From: Klenkia brasiliensis
GTDB lineage: Bacteria; Actinomycetota; Actinomycetes; Mycobacteriales; Geodermatophilaceae
Length of the DNA stretch: 64,000 nucleotides
Assembly (NCBI RefSeq): GCF_900100695.1
Contig: NZ_FNCF01000008.1
Coordinates: 62,001 to 126,000 of the forward strand
Direction of reading: 5' to 3'
Shown: in pieces, positions 15,725-24,765 of the stretch
Numbering within the stretch: position 1 is the first letter of the stretch
How the letters are laid out: every line of letters starts with the position of its first letter
Notes under the pieces: generated by a model
Databases searched by the model: none
Told to the model about the DNA's origin: nothing
Seen by the model: the letters and a program-made list of their open reading frames with translations, nothing else
Translations under genes and position numbers: made by a program

Positions 15725-15985
15725 TCACTCCCCCTCCACGTGCACGTCCGCCCCCCGCCGGACGGCGCGGCGGACCCGCAGCGGCAGCACCCGGCCGAGC
15801 AGCCGGACCAACCCCGAGCAGCCCGGTACGGGCCCGTGGAGGGCGAGGGAGCCGCGCGGGCCGTCCACCATCTCCCCGCTGCGCACGTCGTGGCGGGACC
15901 GGTGCCACGGGCAGACCAGGCAGCCGTCGGCGTCGACGGAACCGGCCGACAGGTCGGCCAGCTGGTGGCGGCAGCGCACGGACAC
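15725..15985 (-). CDS. Rieske [2Fe-2S] domain protein, probably lacking its N-terminus
   Basis: About 86 aa with both cluster-binding boxes, CRHQLADL (Cys-x-His) and LVCPWHRSRHD (Cys-x-x-His), then GEMVDGPRGSLALHG. That is a Rieske ferredoxin domain. The strand expected before the first box is almost missing: only a few residues (GGPVAVSV) precede it. In this frame there is no ATG or GTG between the GTG at 15985 and the divergent M50 gene. Either it starts at GTG 15985/15979 with a very short N-terminus, uses a rare start codon, or has been truncated. The C-terminal part is arginine-rich. Confidence 0.55.
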   Translation of the reverse strand: MSVRCRHQLADLSAGSVDADGCLVCPWHRSRHDVRSGEMVDGPRGSLALHGPVPGCSGLVRLLGRVLPLRVRRAVRRGADVHVEGE

Positions 15986-16048
15986 CGCGACGGGTCCCCC
16001 GGCGCGTTCGGCCCGGTCGGCGGCCCGGGTGTGGTCGGGTGGACGGCG

Positions 16049-16741
16049 ATGAGCGAGATCTGGGACCGCGTGGCCGCCGCCTCTCCCCCGCTGCCGCTGC
16101 CCTGGCTGGTGGGCACGGCCCTGGTGGCCCTGGTGCTGGTCGGCCAGCGCGACCTCTGGCGGGTCACCCGCAACGCGGTGACGATCGCCCACGAGGGCGC
16201 GCACGGGGTGGCCGCGCTGGTCACCGGGCGGCGGCTGGCCGGCATCCGGCTGCACTCGGACACCTCCGGCGTCACGGTGTCCGCGGGGCGGCCCACCGGC
16301 CCCGGCATGGTGGCCACCGCGTTCGCCGGCTACCCGGGGCCGGCGCTGCTCGGCCTCGGCGCCGCGGCCCTGCTGGCCGCCGGGCACGCGGTCGGGGTGC
16401 TCTGGGCGCTGCTGGCGCTGCTGGCGCTCCTGCTGCTGCAGATCCGCAACTTCTACGGCCTGTGGTCGGTGCTGGTCACCGGGACGTTGGTGTTCGCCGC
16501 GACCTGGTGGCTGCCGGGCTTGTGGCAGGCCGCGTTCGCCCACGTCGTCGTCTGGTTCCTGCTGCTGGCCGCACCGCGGGCGGTGTGGGAGCTGCAGGCG
16601 CAGCGGCGTCGCCGTCCCACCCCCGACAGCGACGCCGACCAGCTGGCCCGGCTGACCGGCGTCCCCGGGCTGCTCTGGGTCGGGGTGTTCCTCGCCCTGT
16701 GCCTGGGGTCGCTGGCCCTCGCCGTCCGCTGGCTGGTCTGA
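16049..16741 (+). CDS. M50 family metallopeptidase, membrane protein
   Basis: A 230-aa membrane protein with a zinc site HEGAH (VTIAHEGAHGVAALVTGRR) near residue 50, the HExxH-like motif of site-2-protease-type M50 peptidases. About six hydrophobic segments follow. The C-terminal region contains VPGLLWVGVFLALCLGSLALAVRWLV. A second metal ligand of the LDG/NPDG type is not obvious, which is usual for this small M50B-like group. Substrate unknown. ATG start. It ends 3 nt before the convergent GH65 gene. Confidence 0.83.
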   Translation: MSEIWDRVAAASPPLPLPWLVGTALVALVLVGQRDLWRVTRNAVTIAHEGAHGVAALVTGRRLAGIRLHSDTSGVTVSAGRPTGPGMVATAFAGYPGPALLGLGAAALLAAGHAVGVLWALLALLALLLLQIRNFYGLWSVLVTGTLVFAATWWLPGLWQAAFAHVVVWFLLLAAPRAVWELQAQRRRRPTPDSDADQLARLTGVPGLLWVGVFLALCLGSLALAVRWLV

Positions 16742-16744
16742 CCG

Positions 16745-19102
16745 CTAGCGCCCCCGCCGGCGCGGCGCGCAGTGGGTGGGCTGGCGGACCGGCTCGACCT
16801 GCGGTGCGGGCGGCACGTCGCGCACGACCTCGGCCGTGCCGACGGTGAGCGGCTCGCCGTGGTGGGTGATCTCCAGGTCCTCGCCCGACACCAGCTGGTA
16901 GGTCGCCTGCTCCTGGGTGATCCGCACCCGCAGGCACCGACCGCGGTAGACCACCCGGAACGCCAGCCCGGTCAGCCGGGGCGGCAGCCGCGGGGCGAAG
17001 GACAGCCGGCCGTCGTGGTCGCGCATGCCGCCGAACCCGGCGACGGCGACGGTCCAGCCCCCGGCCAGCGAGGCGATGTGCAGGCCGTGGCCGGAGTTGC
17101 CGTGCAGGTTCTGCAGGTCGGTGAGCGCGGCCTCGCCCCAGTAGTCGTAGGCCAGGTCCAGGTGCCCGACCTCGGCGGCGACCACGGCCTGCTGCGCGGC
17201 CGACAGCGACGAGTCCCGCACCGTGCGGGCCTCGTAGTAGGCGAAGTCGGCCACCTTCTGCTCGGGCGTGAACGCGTCGCCCCGCAGGTGCAGCGCCATG
17301 ACCAGGTCGGCCTGCTTGACGACCTGCTTGCGGTAGATCTCGAAGTAGGGGAAGTGCAGCAGCAGCGGGTACTTGTCCGGCGGGGTGCCGTCGAAGTCCC
17401 ACTCCTGGTGGCGGGTGAAGCCCTCGCTGGTCATGTGCACGCCGAGCTCGTCGTCGTAGGGGATGCGCATGCGGTCGGCGGCCTCGCGCCAGGCCGCGAC
17501 CTCGTCGTCGCCCACCTGCAGCCGGGCCGCGACCTCGGGACGGCGGCCGACCGCGGCGGCGGCCTCGCGCAGGTTCCGCTGCGCCATGAGGTTGGTGTAG
17601 ACGTTGTTGTCGACCACCGCGGTGTACTCGTCGGGGCCGGTGACGCCGTCGATGCGGAAGCCGCGGCCGTCGTCCATGTGACCGAGCGAGGCCCACAGGC
17701 GCGCGGTCTCGACCAGCATCTCGGTGCCGTGGTCGACGTCGAAGGACTCGTCGTGGGTGGCGTGCCAGTACCGGGCGACGGCGTCGGCGATGTCGGCGTT
17801 GACGTGGAAGGCGGCGGTGCCGGCCGGCCAGTAGCCGCTGGTCTCCTCGCCGCGGATGGTCCGCCACGGGAAGGCCGCGCCGTGCTGGCCGAGCACCCGG
17901 GCCCGCTCGCGGGCCAGGTCCAGGGTCGACCACCGCCAGATCAGCGCGTCGCGGACGGCCTCGGGTGCGGTGTAGGTCAGCACCGGCAGCACGTAGGTCT
18001 CGGTGTCCCAGAAGGCGTGCCCGTCGTAGCCCGGGCCGGTGAGGCCCTTGGCCGGGATCGGCTGCCGCTCGGCGCGCAGCCCGGCCTGCAGGACGTGGAA
18101 CATGCCGACCCGCACGGCCTGCTGCAGCTCGTCGTCGCCCTCGATGGTGACGTCGGCCTGCGCCCAGTGCCCGTCCAGCAGCTCCCGCTGCTCGCTGACC
18201 AGCCGCTCCCAGCCGGCCAGCTTGGCGATGCCCAGGACGCCCTCCACCTGGTCGCGGACGGCGGCCGCGGACCGGCGGGAGGACCAGCCGTAGGCCAGGT
18301 ACTTGGTCAGCCGGAGCTTCTCCCCCGCCGGCAGCCGCGCGGCCAGGGTGTAACGGGCCAGGTCCGCCGACACCTCCAGCTCCTCGTTGGCGCTGTCGGG
18401 GGTGAGCACGTCGTGGTCCATGCCGGCGGCCATCCGCAGCCCGCTGGTCTTCGTGCGGTGCACCAGGACGGCGTGCCGGCCCTTGCCGGTGTGGTGCTCG
18501 GAGACCAGCGGCTTGCGCAGCGCCGCGGCGGCGCGCGGGTCGTCGGAGCCGGAGTTCTCGACCACCTCGTTGGCCAGCAGGTCCGACTGCAGCGCCACGT
18601 AGAGGTCACCGCCGTCGTCGGTGCAGCGCACCTCGTAGCGGATCGCGGCGATGGAGCGGCGGGTCAGCGAGACCAGCCGGGTGCTCTTCACCTCGACGGT
18701 GCGCCCGTTGGGCGAACGCCACTCGGTGCACCGCTCCAGCACACCCGCGCGCAGGTCCAGGGTGCGGCGGTGGGCCACGACGTGGCCGTAGTCCAGGTCC
18801 AGCGGGGAGTCACCGACCAGCAGCCGGATCAGCTTGCCGTCGGTGACGTTGACGACGGTCTGGCCCATCTCGGGGAACCCGTAGCCGGCCTCGGCGTAGG
18901 GCAGCGGCCGCTCCTCGAAGTAGCCGTTGAGGTAGGTGCCGGGGACGACGGAGGGCTCCCCCTCCTCCAGCGTGCCGCGCATGCCGATGTGCCCGTTGGC
19001 CAGGGCGAACACCGACTCGTTGACCGCCAGGCTGGCGTGGTCGATGGAGGTCTCGGTCAGCGCCCAGGGCTCGATCGGGAAGTGCGCGCGCCCCTCGGTC
19101 AC
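16745..19102 (-). CDS. Glycoside hydrolase family 65 (disaccharide phosphorylase)
   Basis: A 785-aa GH65 enzyme. The N-terminal beta-sandwich is followed by the (alpha/alpha)6 barrel. The general acid is Glu492 in GPDEYTAVVDNNVY; HAFWDTETY and the phosphate-loop segment HGNSGHGLHIASLAGG are also present. Such enzymes phosphorolyse alpha-linked disaccharides (maltose, trehalose, kojibiose) to beta-glucose 1-phosphate. The start GTG 19102 overlaps the stop of the beta-phosphoglucomutase-like gene, which would convert that product. The same pair occurs as Rv3400-Rv3401 in M. tuberculosis. The specific sugar cannot be read from sequence. Confidence 0.93.
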   Translation of the reverse strand: MTEGRAHFPIEPWALTETSIDHASLAVNESVFALANGHIGMRGTLEEGEPSVVPGTYLNGYFEERPLPYAEAGYGFPEMGQTVVNVTDGKLIRLLVGDSPLDLDYGHVVAHRRTLDLRAGVLERCTEWRSPNGRTVEVKSTRLVSLTRRSIAAIRYEVRCTDDGGDLYVALQSDLLANEVVENSGSDDPRAAAALRKPLVSEHHTGKGRHAVLVHRTKTSGLRMAAGMDHDVLTPDSANEELEVSADLARYTLAARLPAGEKLRLTKYLAYGWSSRRSAAAVRDQVEGVLGIAKLAGWERLVSEQRELLDGHWAQADVTIEGDDELQQAVRVGMFHVLQAGLRAERQPIPAKGLTGPGYDGHAFWDTETYVLPVLTYTAPEAVRDALIWRWSTLDLARERARVLGQHGAAFPWRTIRGEETSGYWPAGTAAFHVNADIADAVARYWHATHDESFDVDHGTEMLVETARLWASLGHMDDGRGFRIDGVTGPDEYTAVVDNNVYTNLMAQRNLREAAAAVGRRPEVAARLQVGDDEVAAWREAADRMRIPYDDELGVHMTSEGFTRHQEWDFDGTPPDKYPLLLHFPYFEIYRKQVVKQADLVMALHLRGDAFTPEQKVADFAYYEARTVRDSSLSAAQQAVVAAEVGHLDLAYDYWGEAALTDLQNLHGNSGHGLHIASLAGGWTVAVAGFGGMRDHDGRLSFAPRLPPRLTGLAFRVVYRGRCLRVRITQEQATYQLVSGEDLEITHHGEPLTVGTAEVVRDVPPAPQVEPVRQPTHCAPRRRGR

Positions 19103-19830
19103 GACGGGTCCCCCAGCAGCTCGGCGAGGTCGGTGACGACGACGTCGGCGCCGTGGGCGCGCAGCTGGTCGGCCTGGCCCACCCGGTCCACGCCGACGAC
19201 GAAGCCGAACTCCCCGGCCCGGCCGGCCTGCACCCCGGACTGGGCGTCCTCGAACACGGCGGCCTCGGCGGCCTCCAGGCCCAGCGCGCGGGCGCCGGCG
19301 AGGAAGGTGTCCGGGGCGGGCTTGCCGCGGTAGCCCTCGCGGGCCCGGACGACGCCGTCGATGCGGGCGTCGACCAGGTCGGCGAACCCGCCGGCGGCCA
19401 CGACCTTCTCGCCGTTGGCCGAGGCGGTCACGACCGCGACCGGCAGGCCGGCGTCCTTCACCGCGCGCAGGTAGCGCATCGAGCCCTCGTAGACGTCCAC
19501 GCCGTGCTCGTCGAGCTCGGCCTGCACGAGGTCGTTCTTGCGGGTGGCCACCCCGCGGACGGTCTGCGCGTCCGGGCCGTCGTCGTCGCCGCCCTCGGGC
19601 AGCTCGATGTCCCGGGAGGCCAGGAAGTCGCGGACGCCGTCCTCCCGGGGCTTGCCGTCGACGTAGCGCTGGTAGTCGGAGTCGGTGAACTCCGGGACGT
19701 GCGGGTCGCGGGCACGCAGGAACTCGTCGAACGTGCGCTTCCAGGCGGCCTGGTGCACCGCCGCCGTCTGCGTCAGAACGCCGTCGAGGTCGAACAGGCA
19801 GCCGCGGATGGTCTCCGGTAGTCCCAGCAC
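19099..19830 (-). CDS. HAD family hydrolase, beta-phosphoglucomutase-like
   Basis: A 243-aa HAD phosphatase/mutase. Motif I is FDLDGVLTQTA (nucleophile and acid/base Asp pair), followed by a long helical cap, VVTASANGEK (motif II), a KPAPDTF lysine (motif III) and FEDAQSGVQAG (motif IV). It precedes and overlaps the GH65 phosphorylase gene, so conversion of beta-glucose 1-phosphate to glucose 6-phosphate is the likely role. The cap is larger than in Lactococcus PgmB, as in actinobacterial relatives. Confidence 0.9.
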   Translation of the reverse strand: MLGLPETIRGCLFDLDGVLTQTAAVHQAAWKRTFDEFLRARDPHVPEFTDSDYQRYVDGKPREDGVRDFLASRDIELPEGGDDDGPDAQTVRGVATRKNDLVQAELDEHGVDVYEGSMRYLRAVKDAGLPVAVVTASANGEKVVAAGGFADLVDARIDGVVRAREGYRGKPAPDTFLAGARALGLEAAEAAVFEDAQSGVQAGRAGEFGFVVGVDRVGQADQLRAHGADVVVTDLAELLGDPS

Positions 19831-19937
19831 GAGGGGGACGGTACGGGCGGATGACCACGCTTTCCCGTCGAGCGGGCCCGGCGTCCCCCTCCTAGGTTGG
19901 GTGCGACCGATCCGTCGACGTCCGAGGAGGACCAGCG

Positions 19938-20471
19938 ATGTCCCGACCCACCCCGCCGAACCCCTACGACTTCCTGCCGGAGGTCCCCGAGTTCACCGTG
20001 ACCAGCGGCGACGTCCGCGACGGCGAGGTGCTGGGCCGCGAGCAGGTCAGCGGGAAGATGGGCCTGGACGGCGAGGACCGCTCCCCGCACCTGTCGTGGT
20101 CGGAGTTCCCGGAGGCCACGAAGGGCTTCGCCGTCACCGTCTACGACCCCGACGCGCCCACCACCAGCGGGTTCTGGCACTGGGCCGTCACCGGCATCCC
20201 GGCCTCGGTGACCGAGCTCCCCTCGGGTGCCGCCGACGGCGGGCTGCCCGAGGGCGCGGTCCAGCTGCGCAACGACGCCGGGTTCGCCGGGTTCGTCGGC
20301 GCCGCTCCCCCGGCCGGCCACGGCCCGCACCGCTACTACGTCGTCGTGCACGCCCTCGACACCGACGACCTCGGCGTCCCGGCCGAGGCCACCCCGGCGT
20401 TCCTCGGGTTCAACCTGTTCAGCCACACCCTGGCCCGGGCGACCATCGTGCCGACCTACGAGGTGTCCTGA
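19938..20471 (+). CDS. YbhB/YbcL family Raf kinase inhibitor-like protein
   Basis: A 177-aa PEBP-fold protein. Signatures are [35 protein letters not shown] (the DPDAP...HW anion-binding pocket) and [13 protein letters not shown]. No signal peptide. The bacterial role is unclear. ATG 19938 is preceded by GAGGAGGA at good spacing. Confidence 0.92.
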   Translation: MSRPTPPNPYDFLPEVPEFTVTSGDVRDGEVLGREQVSGKMGLDGEDRSPHLSWSEFPEATKGFAVTVYDPDAPTTSGFWHWAVTGIPASVTELPSGAADGGLPEGAVQLRNDAGFAGFVGAAPPAGHGPHRYYVVVHALDTDDLGVPAEATPAFLGFNLFSHTLARATIVPTYEVS

Positions 20472-20536
20472 CCCGTAACCTCCGCTCCACGCAGGCCGCA
20501 GGTTGATGCGGGGCACCCGCGGGTAGTTCAGGGTTC

Positions 20537-21448
20537 ATGCGACGGTGGGGCGGGCGGACGGCGGCGGTGACCGCCGTCCTGGTGGCGGGTCTGCTGGTCG
20601 AGGCGGGCCCGGCCACCGCCGCACCCGCCGCCCCCCTCCCCCGCCCGGCCGCGGTCGCCCCGGCCGACCGGTTCGCCGCCGACCTGACCGCCGCCGGGCC
20701 GTCCGCGGCCGAGGCGGCCCGGGCCTCGTTCGGTCCGGTCGGGTCGCTGGTGGTCGTGGTGGCCCCCGACCAGCCCCCGCGGCCACCGGGCACCAGCGCG
20801 GACGCGGCCGCCCGGACGACGGAGGGCACGTCGGTGGCCGGGGACGCCGACCTACCCGTGCCGACCGCGTCGCTGGTGAAGCTGTACCTGGCCGAGGGCA
20901 TCCTGACCGGGGCCCGCACCGCCGGGCAGACGGTGCCCCCCGAGGACCTGGCCCGGGTCGAGGCCATGCTCACCAGCTCCGACGACCCGTCGGCGTCCGA
21001 GCTCTGGGTGGCCTACGACGGCCCGGCGGTGCTCGCCGACGTCGTGGCCCGGTACGGGCTCACGGCCACCACCCCGCCCACCCCCGACCCCGGCGCCTGG
21101 GGGTCCGCCCAGTCCTCCGCGTCGGACCTGGTGCGGTTCCTGACCGCGCTGCCGGAGGTGGCGCACCCCGACGACGCCGCGCTCGTGCTCGGCGCGCTGG
21201 GCCGCAGCACGCCGGCGGGCGCGGACGGGTTCGACCAGACCTTCGGCCTGCTGTCCCCCGCCGTCGGCGGTGTGCAGGCCGCCAAGCAGGGCTGGATGTG
21301 CTGCGTGGACGGCGTGCGCCACCTGCACTCGGTCGGCCTGGTCGGTGACCGGGTCGTGGTGCTGCTGGCCGCCTTCCCGCCCGAGGTGGGGTGGGGGACG
21401 GCCCGGGCCGCGCTGGACGCGGCCGCGGTCGCGGCGGTCAGCCGCTGA
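20537..21448 (+). CDS. Secreted serine hydrolase, class A beta-lactamase-like fold
   Basis: A 303-aa exported protein. Residues 1-29 form a signal peptide (RRWGG, hydrophobic core, cleavage near ATAA). The SxxK motif is Ser112-Lys115 (TASLVKLYLAEG), an SDD triad lies at 148-150 (SDN-like), and KQGW at about 250-253 replaces the usual KTG. This gives a penicillin-binding-type active site. Roles could be beta-lactamase-like or a cell-wall peptidase; resistance cannot be inferred. The 3' end overlaps the convergent GNAT gene by 11 nt. Confidence 0.8.
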   Translation: MRRWGGRTAAVTAVLVAGLLVEAGPATAAPAAPLPRPAAVAPADRFAADLTAAGPSAAEAARASFGPVGSLVVVVAPDQPPRPPGTSADAAARTTEGTSVAGDADLPVPTASLVKLYLAEGILTGARTAGQTVPPEDLARVEAMLTSSDDPSASELWVAYDGPAVLADVVARYGLTATTPPTPDPGAWGSAQSSASDLVRFLTALPEVAHPDDAALVLGALGRSTPAGADGFDQTFGLLSPAVGGVQAAKQGWMCCVDGVRHLHSVGLVGDRVVVLLAAFPPEVGWGTARAALDAAAVAAVSR

Positions 21449-22262
21449 CCCGCTCCCCCACCAGCGTCGTGCCAATGCGGGCGAAGCCGACCCGCTCGTA
21501 GACCCGCGCGACGTCGTCGTCCCCGGCGGCCAGGAACACCGTCTCGACGCTCTCGCGGGCGTGCTCGACCAGCACCGACGCGAGCCCGGCACCCAGCCCG
21601 CGGCCGCGGTACCGGGGCAGCGTCGCGACGCCGACGATCTCGCTCATGCCGTGGCCGTCGACGTCCTGGGGCTGGTGGGAGCCCACCGCGACCGGTGCGC
21701 CGTCCTCGACGGCGATCATCATCACCGTGCGGCCCGCGGCGATGCGCTCGCGCAGCACGCTGGTGGGCTGCGGCGGGTCGACCAGCCGGTCGGGGGCCGC
21801 CCCGGGGGCCGAGGACACCGGGCCGTCGACCGCCCCGACCGGCACCGCGAAGGCCAGCTGCGCCAGCCGCTGGTAGGTGGCCAGCTGGGGGTCGTCGGCA
21901 CCGACCAGGTAGAACCGCACGCCCTCCGGCAGGGTCACCTCGACGTCGTCCACCGACACCAGCAGCGGCAGCTCGTCCACGCCGAGGCCCGCGGCGCGCA
22001 CCGCGTGGCCCAGGCCGGGGTTGCGCTGGGCGAACCACTCGACCGCCTCGGGCAGGTCGGCGGCGCGCTGGATGGCCAGCGCCGCCTCGACGTCCTCCTG
22101 GTCGACCGGGCCGCCGCCGGGGACCGGCCGGGCCGGGTAGGGCCACTCGGGGGTGCCGACCGGCACGGCCAGGCCACCCACCGTGCGCACGGGGGTGTCG
22201 GGCAGGGGCGACTGCGCGAAGTACCGCTCGATGCGGTCCAGCAGGCCCGGTCGGGTCGGCAC
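21438..22262 (-). CDS. GNAT family N-acetyltransferase
   Basis: A 274-aa protein with an atypical N-terminal half (an extra degenerate GNAT-like domain) and a C-terminal GNAT domain. The latter has the acetyl-CoA-binding signature [17 protein letters not shown] (R/Q-x-x-G-x-G/A) and the terminal [19 protein letters not shown]. The acceptor substrate is unknown. Confidence 0.88.
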   Translation of the reverse strand: MPTRPGLLDRIERYFAQSPLPDTPVRTVGGLAVPVGTPEWPYPARPVPGGGPVDQEDVEAALAIQRAADLPEAVEWFAQRNPGLGHAVRAAGLGVDELPLLVSVDDVEVTLPEGVRFYLVGADDPQLATYQRLAQLAFAVPVGAVDGPVSSAPGAAPDRLVDPPQPTSVLRERIAAGRTVMMIAVEDGAPVAVGSHQPQDVDGHGMSEIVGVATLPRYRGRGLGAGLASVLVEHARESVETVFLAAGDDDVARVYERVGFARIGTTLVGERVSG

Positions 22263-22342
22263 ACCCGAACCCTAGACGCGCGGCGCCCGCCCCACCCCGT
22301 GGCGGGGCCGGAGCCCACCCGGGGGAGGTGGACGGCCCGGCG

Positions 22343-23314
22343 ATGGGCACCATGGTCGCCGTGACGGACGCCGCACGCAGCCACCCCTCGCCCTACGCGG
22401 CGTTCGACCGGGCGCAGTGGCGGGCGTTGGCCGACGGCCAGGAGCTGCCGCTGGACGCCGACCAGCTGGCGCGGCTGGCCTCCCTCGGGGACCGGATCGA
22501 CCTGGACGAGGTGCGCACCGTCTACCTGCCCCTGGCCCGGCTGCTGGCGCTGCACGTGGCGGCCAGCCGGCGGCTGTGGACCGCGCAGTCGGCCTTCCTC
22601 GGCGCCCGCACGGCCAAGGTGCCCTACGTCATCGCGGTGGCCGGGAGCGTGGCCGTGGGCAAGAGCACCACGGCACGCCTGCTGCAGGTGCTGCTGGCTG
22701 CCCAGCCGGACACCCCCCGCGTCGACCTGGTCACCACCGACGGGTTCCTGCACCCCAACGCGGTGCTCGAGGCCCGCGGGCAGCTGGGCCGCAAGGGCTT
22801 CCCGGAGACCTACGACCGGCGCGCGCTGCTGCGCTTCCTGGCCGACGTGAAGAGCGGCCGGGGCACGGTGAGCGCACCGCTGTACTCCCACCAGAGCTAC
22901 GACGTGCTGCCCGACGAGCGCCAGGTCGTGGACGCCCCGGACGTGCTGGTCCTCGAGGGGCTGAACGTCCTGCAGGCCGGCAACCGGGCCGACGGCCGGG
23001 TGCCCGAGGTGTTCCTGTCGGACTTCTTCGACTTCTCCGTCTACGTCGACGCCCCGGAGGCCGACGTGGAGCGCTGGTACGTCGAGCGGTTCCTGGCCCT
23101 GCGCCGGACGGCGTTCCAGGACGAGCAGGCCTACTTCCACCGGTTCGCCGACCTCACCGACGCCGAGGCCACCGAGACCGCGCGGGGCATCTGGGCGGCG
23201 GTGAACGGCCCGAACCTGCGCACCAACATCGCGCCGACCCGGTCGCGGGCGCGGCTGGTGCTGCAGAAGACCACCGACCACACGGTGCGCAAGGTGCTGC
23301 TGCGCAAGCTCTGA
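22343..23314 (+). CDS. coaA: Type I pantothenate kinase
   Basis: A 323-aa bacterial type I PanK, the first step of coenzyme A synthesis, feedback-inhibited by CoA. The P-loop GSVAVGKST is at residues 101-109, with [31 protein letters not shown] and [13 protein letters not shown] around the pantothenate site and the C-terminal [13 protein letters not shown]. It aligns along its length with mycobacterial CoaA. ATG 22343 has GGGGGAGG 14 nt upstream; ATG 22352 is the alternative. Confidence 0.96.
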   Translation: MGTMVAVTDAARSHPSPYAAFDRAQWRALADGQELPLDADQLARLASLGDRIDLDEVRTVYLPLARLLALHVAASRRLWTAQSAFLGARTAKVPYVIAVAGSVAVGKSTTARLLQVLLAAQPDTPRVDLVTTDGFLHPNAVLEARGQLGRKGFPETYDRRALLRFLADVKSGRGTVSAPLYSHQSYDVLPDERQVVDAPDVLVLEGLNVLQAGNRADGRVPEVFLSDFFDFSVYVDAPEADVERWYVERFLALRRTAFQDEQAYFHRFADLTDAEATETARGIWAAVNGPNLRTNIAPTRSRARLVLQKTTDHTVRKVLLRKL

Positions 23315-23317
23315 GGG

Positions 23318-23743
23318 TCAGTCGGGCAGCTGCGCCCGGCCGGCGTCGTCCAGCGGCCAGGCCGGGTTGTGCGCGATCTCCCAGCGGTGACCGTCGGGGT
23401 CGGCGAACACCCCGTTGTAGCCGCCCCAGGAGGTGGGCGCGCCCGCCCGCAGCACCGTGCCGCCGGCGGCCGCGGCCTCGGCCAGCACGCCGTCGACCTC
23501 GGCGGGTGACCCCACGTTGTGCGCCAGGGTGGTGCCGCCCCAGCCGCCGTGGTCGTCGGTGACCTCGGAGTCGGCGGCGAGCTCGGTGCGCGACCACAGG
23601 CCGAGGTGGGTGCCGGCGCCCTGCAGGAAGGCGACCTCGTCGGTCGACTGGCTGGACTCCCGCCACCCGAGCGCCTCGTAGAAGGCACGGGCGCGCGGCA
23701 GGTCGGTGGTCCCGAGGGTGACGAGGCTGATGACCGGTCTCAT
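23318..23743 (-). CDS. VOC family protein (glyoxalase/bleomycin-resistance fold)
   Basis: A 141-aa vicinal-oxygen-chelate protein, with start ISLVTLGTTDLPRARAFYEALGW and end NGVFADPDGHRWEIAHNPAW. These are the typical first betaalphabeta unit and metal-ligand Glu strand. Substrate unknown. It ends 3 nt from coaA on the opposite strand. Confidence 0.9.
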   Translation of the reverse strand: MRPVISLVTLGTTDLPRARAFYEALGWRESSQSTDEVAFLQGAGTHLGLWSRTELAADSEVTDDHGGWGGTTLAHNVGSPAEVDGVLAEAAAAGGTVLRAGAPTSWGGYNGVFADPDGHRWEIAHNPAWPLDDAGRAQLPD

Positions 23744-23784
23744 GCACCGACCGTGGCACGTCCCACCGACAGAACCGGTCGGGC

Positions 23785-24282
23785 ATGCTCGCCGCCGTGG
23801 ACTGGGATCAGCAGGTGGCGCAGCTGTGGGCCGGGGACGTCGAGGGCCCGGGGTTCGTGGAGCGGGCCGAGGCGGTGGCGTCGGCGTGCCCGTACGGGGA
23901 CGGGTCGGGCCTGTTCGAGCTCGCCGGGGCGCACGACTCCACCGGCGCGCCCGCCGAGGCCGTGCCGCGCTACCGGGAGGCACTGGCCCGAGGGCTGACC
24001 GGCGTGCGCCGGCGGCGGGCGACCATCCAGCTGGCGAGCTCGCTGCGCAACCTGGGCGACCCGGCGGCCGGGGTGGCCCTGCTGGAGCCCGAGCTGGCCG
24101 TCGACGACGAGCTGTCGGCCGCCGTCCGCGGATTCCTGGCGCTGTGCCTGGCCGACACCGGTCGCGAGCGCGAGGCGCTGGGGCTGGCCCTCGGCGCGCT
24201 GGCCTCGACGCTGCCGCGGTACCAGCGGTCAATGGCCGCCTACGCCGGCGAGCTGACCCGGCCGTCGCCCCGCCCGCACTGA
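23785..24282 (+). CDS. Tetratricopeptide-repeat-like protein
   Basis: A 165-aa all-helical protein with TPR-like pairs: LFELAGAHDSTGAPAEAVPRY, ATIQLASSLRNLGDPAAGVAL and AVRGFLALCLADTGREREAL. This matches small actinobacterial TPR proteins of unknown partner. No signal peptide. Confidence 0.8.
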   Translation: MLAAVDWDQQVAQLWAGDVEGPGFVERAEAVASACPYGDGSGLFELAGAHDSTGAPAEAVPRYREALARGLTGVRRRRATIQLASSLRNLGDPAAGVALLEPELAVDDELSAAVRGFLALCLADTGREREALGLALGALASTLPRYQRSMAAYAGELTRPSPRPH

Positions 24283-24319
24283 CGCCGGAACCGTCGGACC
24301 CCGGGTGCAGGGTGGCGCC

Positions 24320-24727
24320 ATGGTGACCCCCGTGATCCGGCAGGTGGTGCTCGACGGCACCGACATCCGCACCCTGGCCGAGTTCCACCGGCAGCTGTTC
24401 GGCTACGCCTACCGCCCCGGCGACGAGCCGCCGGTCGACGGGCCCGACGACCTGCAGTGGCTCGTGCTGCGCGGGCCCGAGGGCACGGTCCAGCTGGCGT
24501 TCCAGCAGGTCGACGAGCTCACCCCGACCACCTGGCCCGACGACGCGGTGCCCATGCAGCTGCACCTGGACTGCACGGTCCCCGACGTGGAGAGCCTGCA
24601 GGCGGTGCTGCAGCGGGCACTGGACCTCGGGGGCACCCTGCGCCTGGACCGCAGCGACGACCCGGACGAGCCGCTGTACGTCGTCGCCGACCCGGCCGGG
24701 CACCCCGTCTGCCTGTTCGTCGGGTGA
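24320..24727 (+). CDS. VOC family protein
   Basis: A 135-aa glyoxalase-fold protein (VLDGTDIRTLAEFHRQLFGY; C-terminal YVVADPAGHPVCLFVG). It belongs to a different VOC subgroup from the protein at 23318-23743. I prefer ATG 24320 over an in-frame GTG five codons upstream. Function unknown. Confidence 0.87.
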   Translation: MVTPVIRQVVLDGTDIRTLAEFHRQLFGYAYRPGDEPPVDGPDDLQWLVLRGPEGTVQLAFQQVDELTPTTWPDDAVPMQLHLDCTVPDVESLQAVLQRALDLGGTLRLDRSDDPDEPLYVVADPAGHPVCLFVG

Positions 24728-24765
24728 CCGCGGGCCACCGGGACGGCACGGGGAGACTGCACGCC

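Noticed and set aside
16745-19858. 1037-aa GH65 fusion frame
   Set aside because: The first 250 residues are a shadow of the HAD gene; GTG 19102 is the start.
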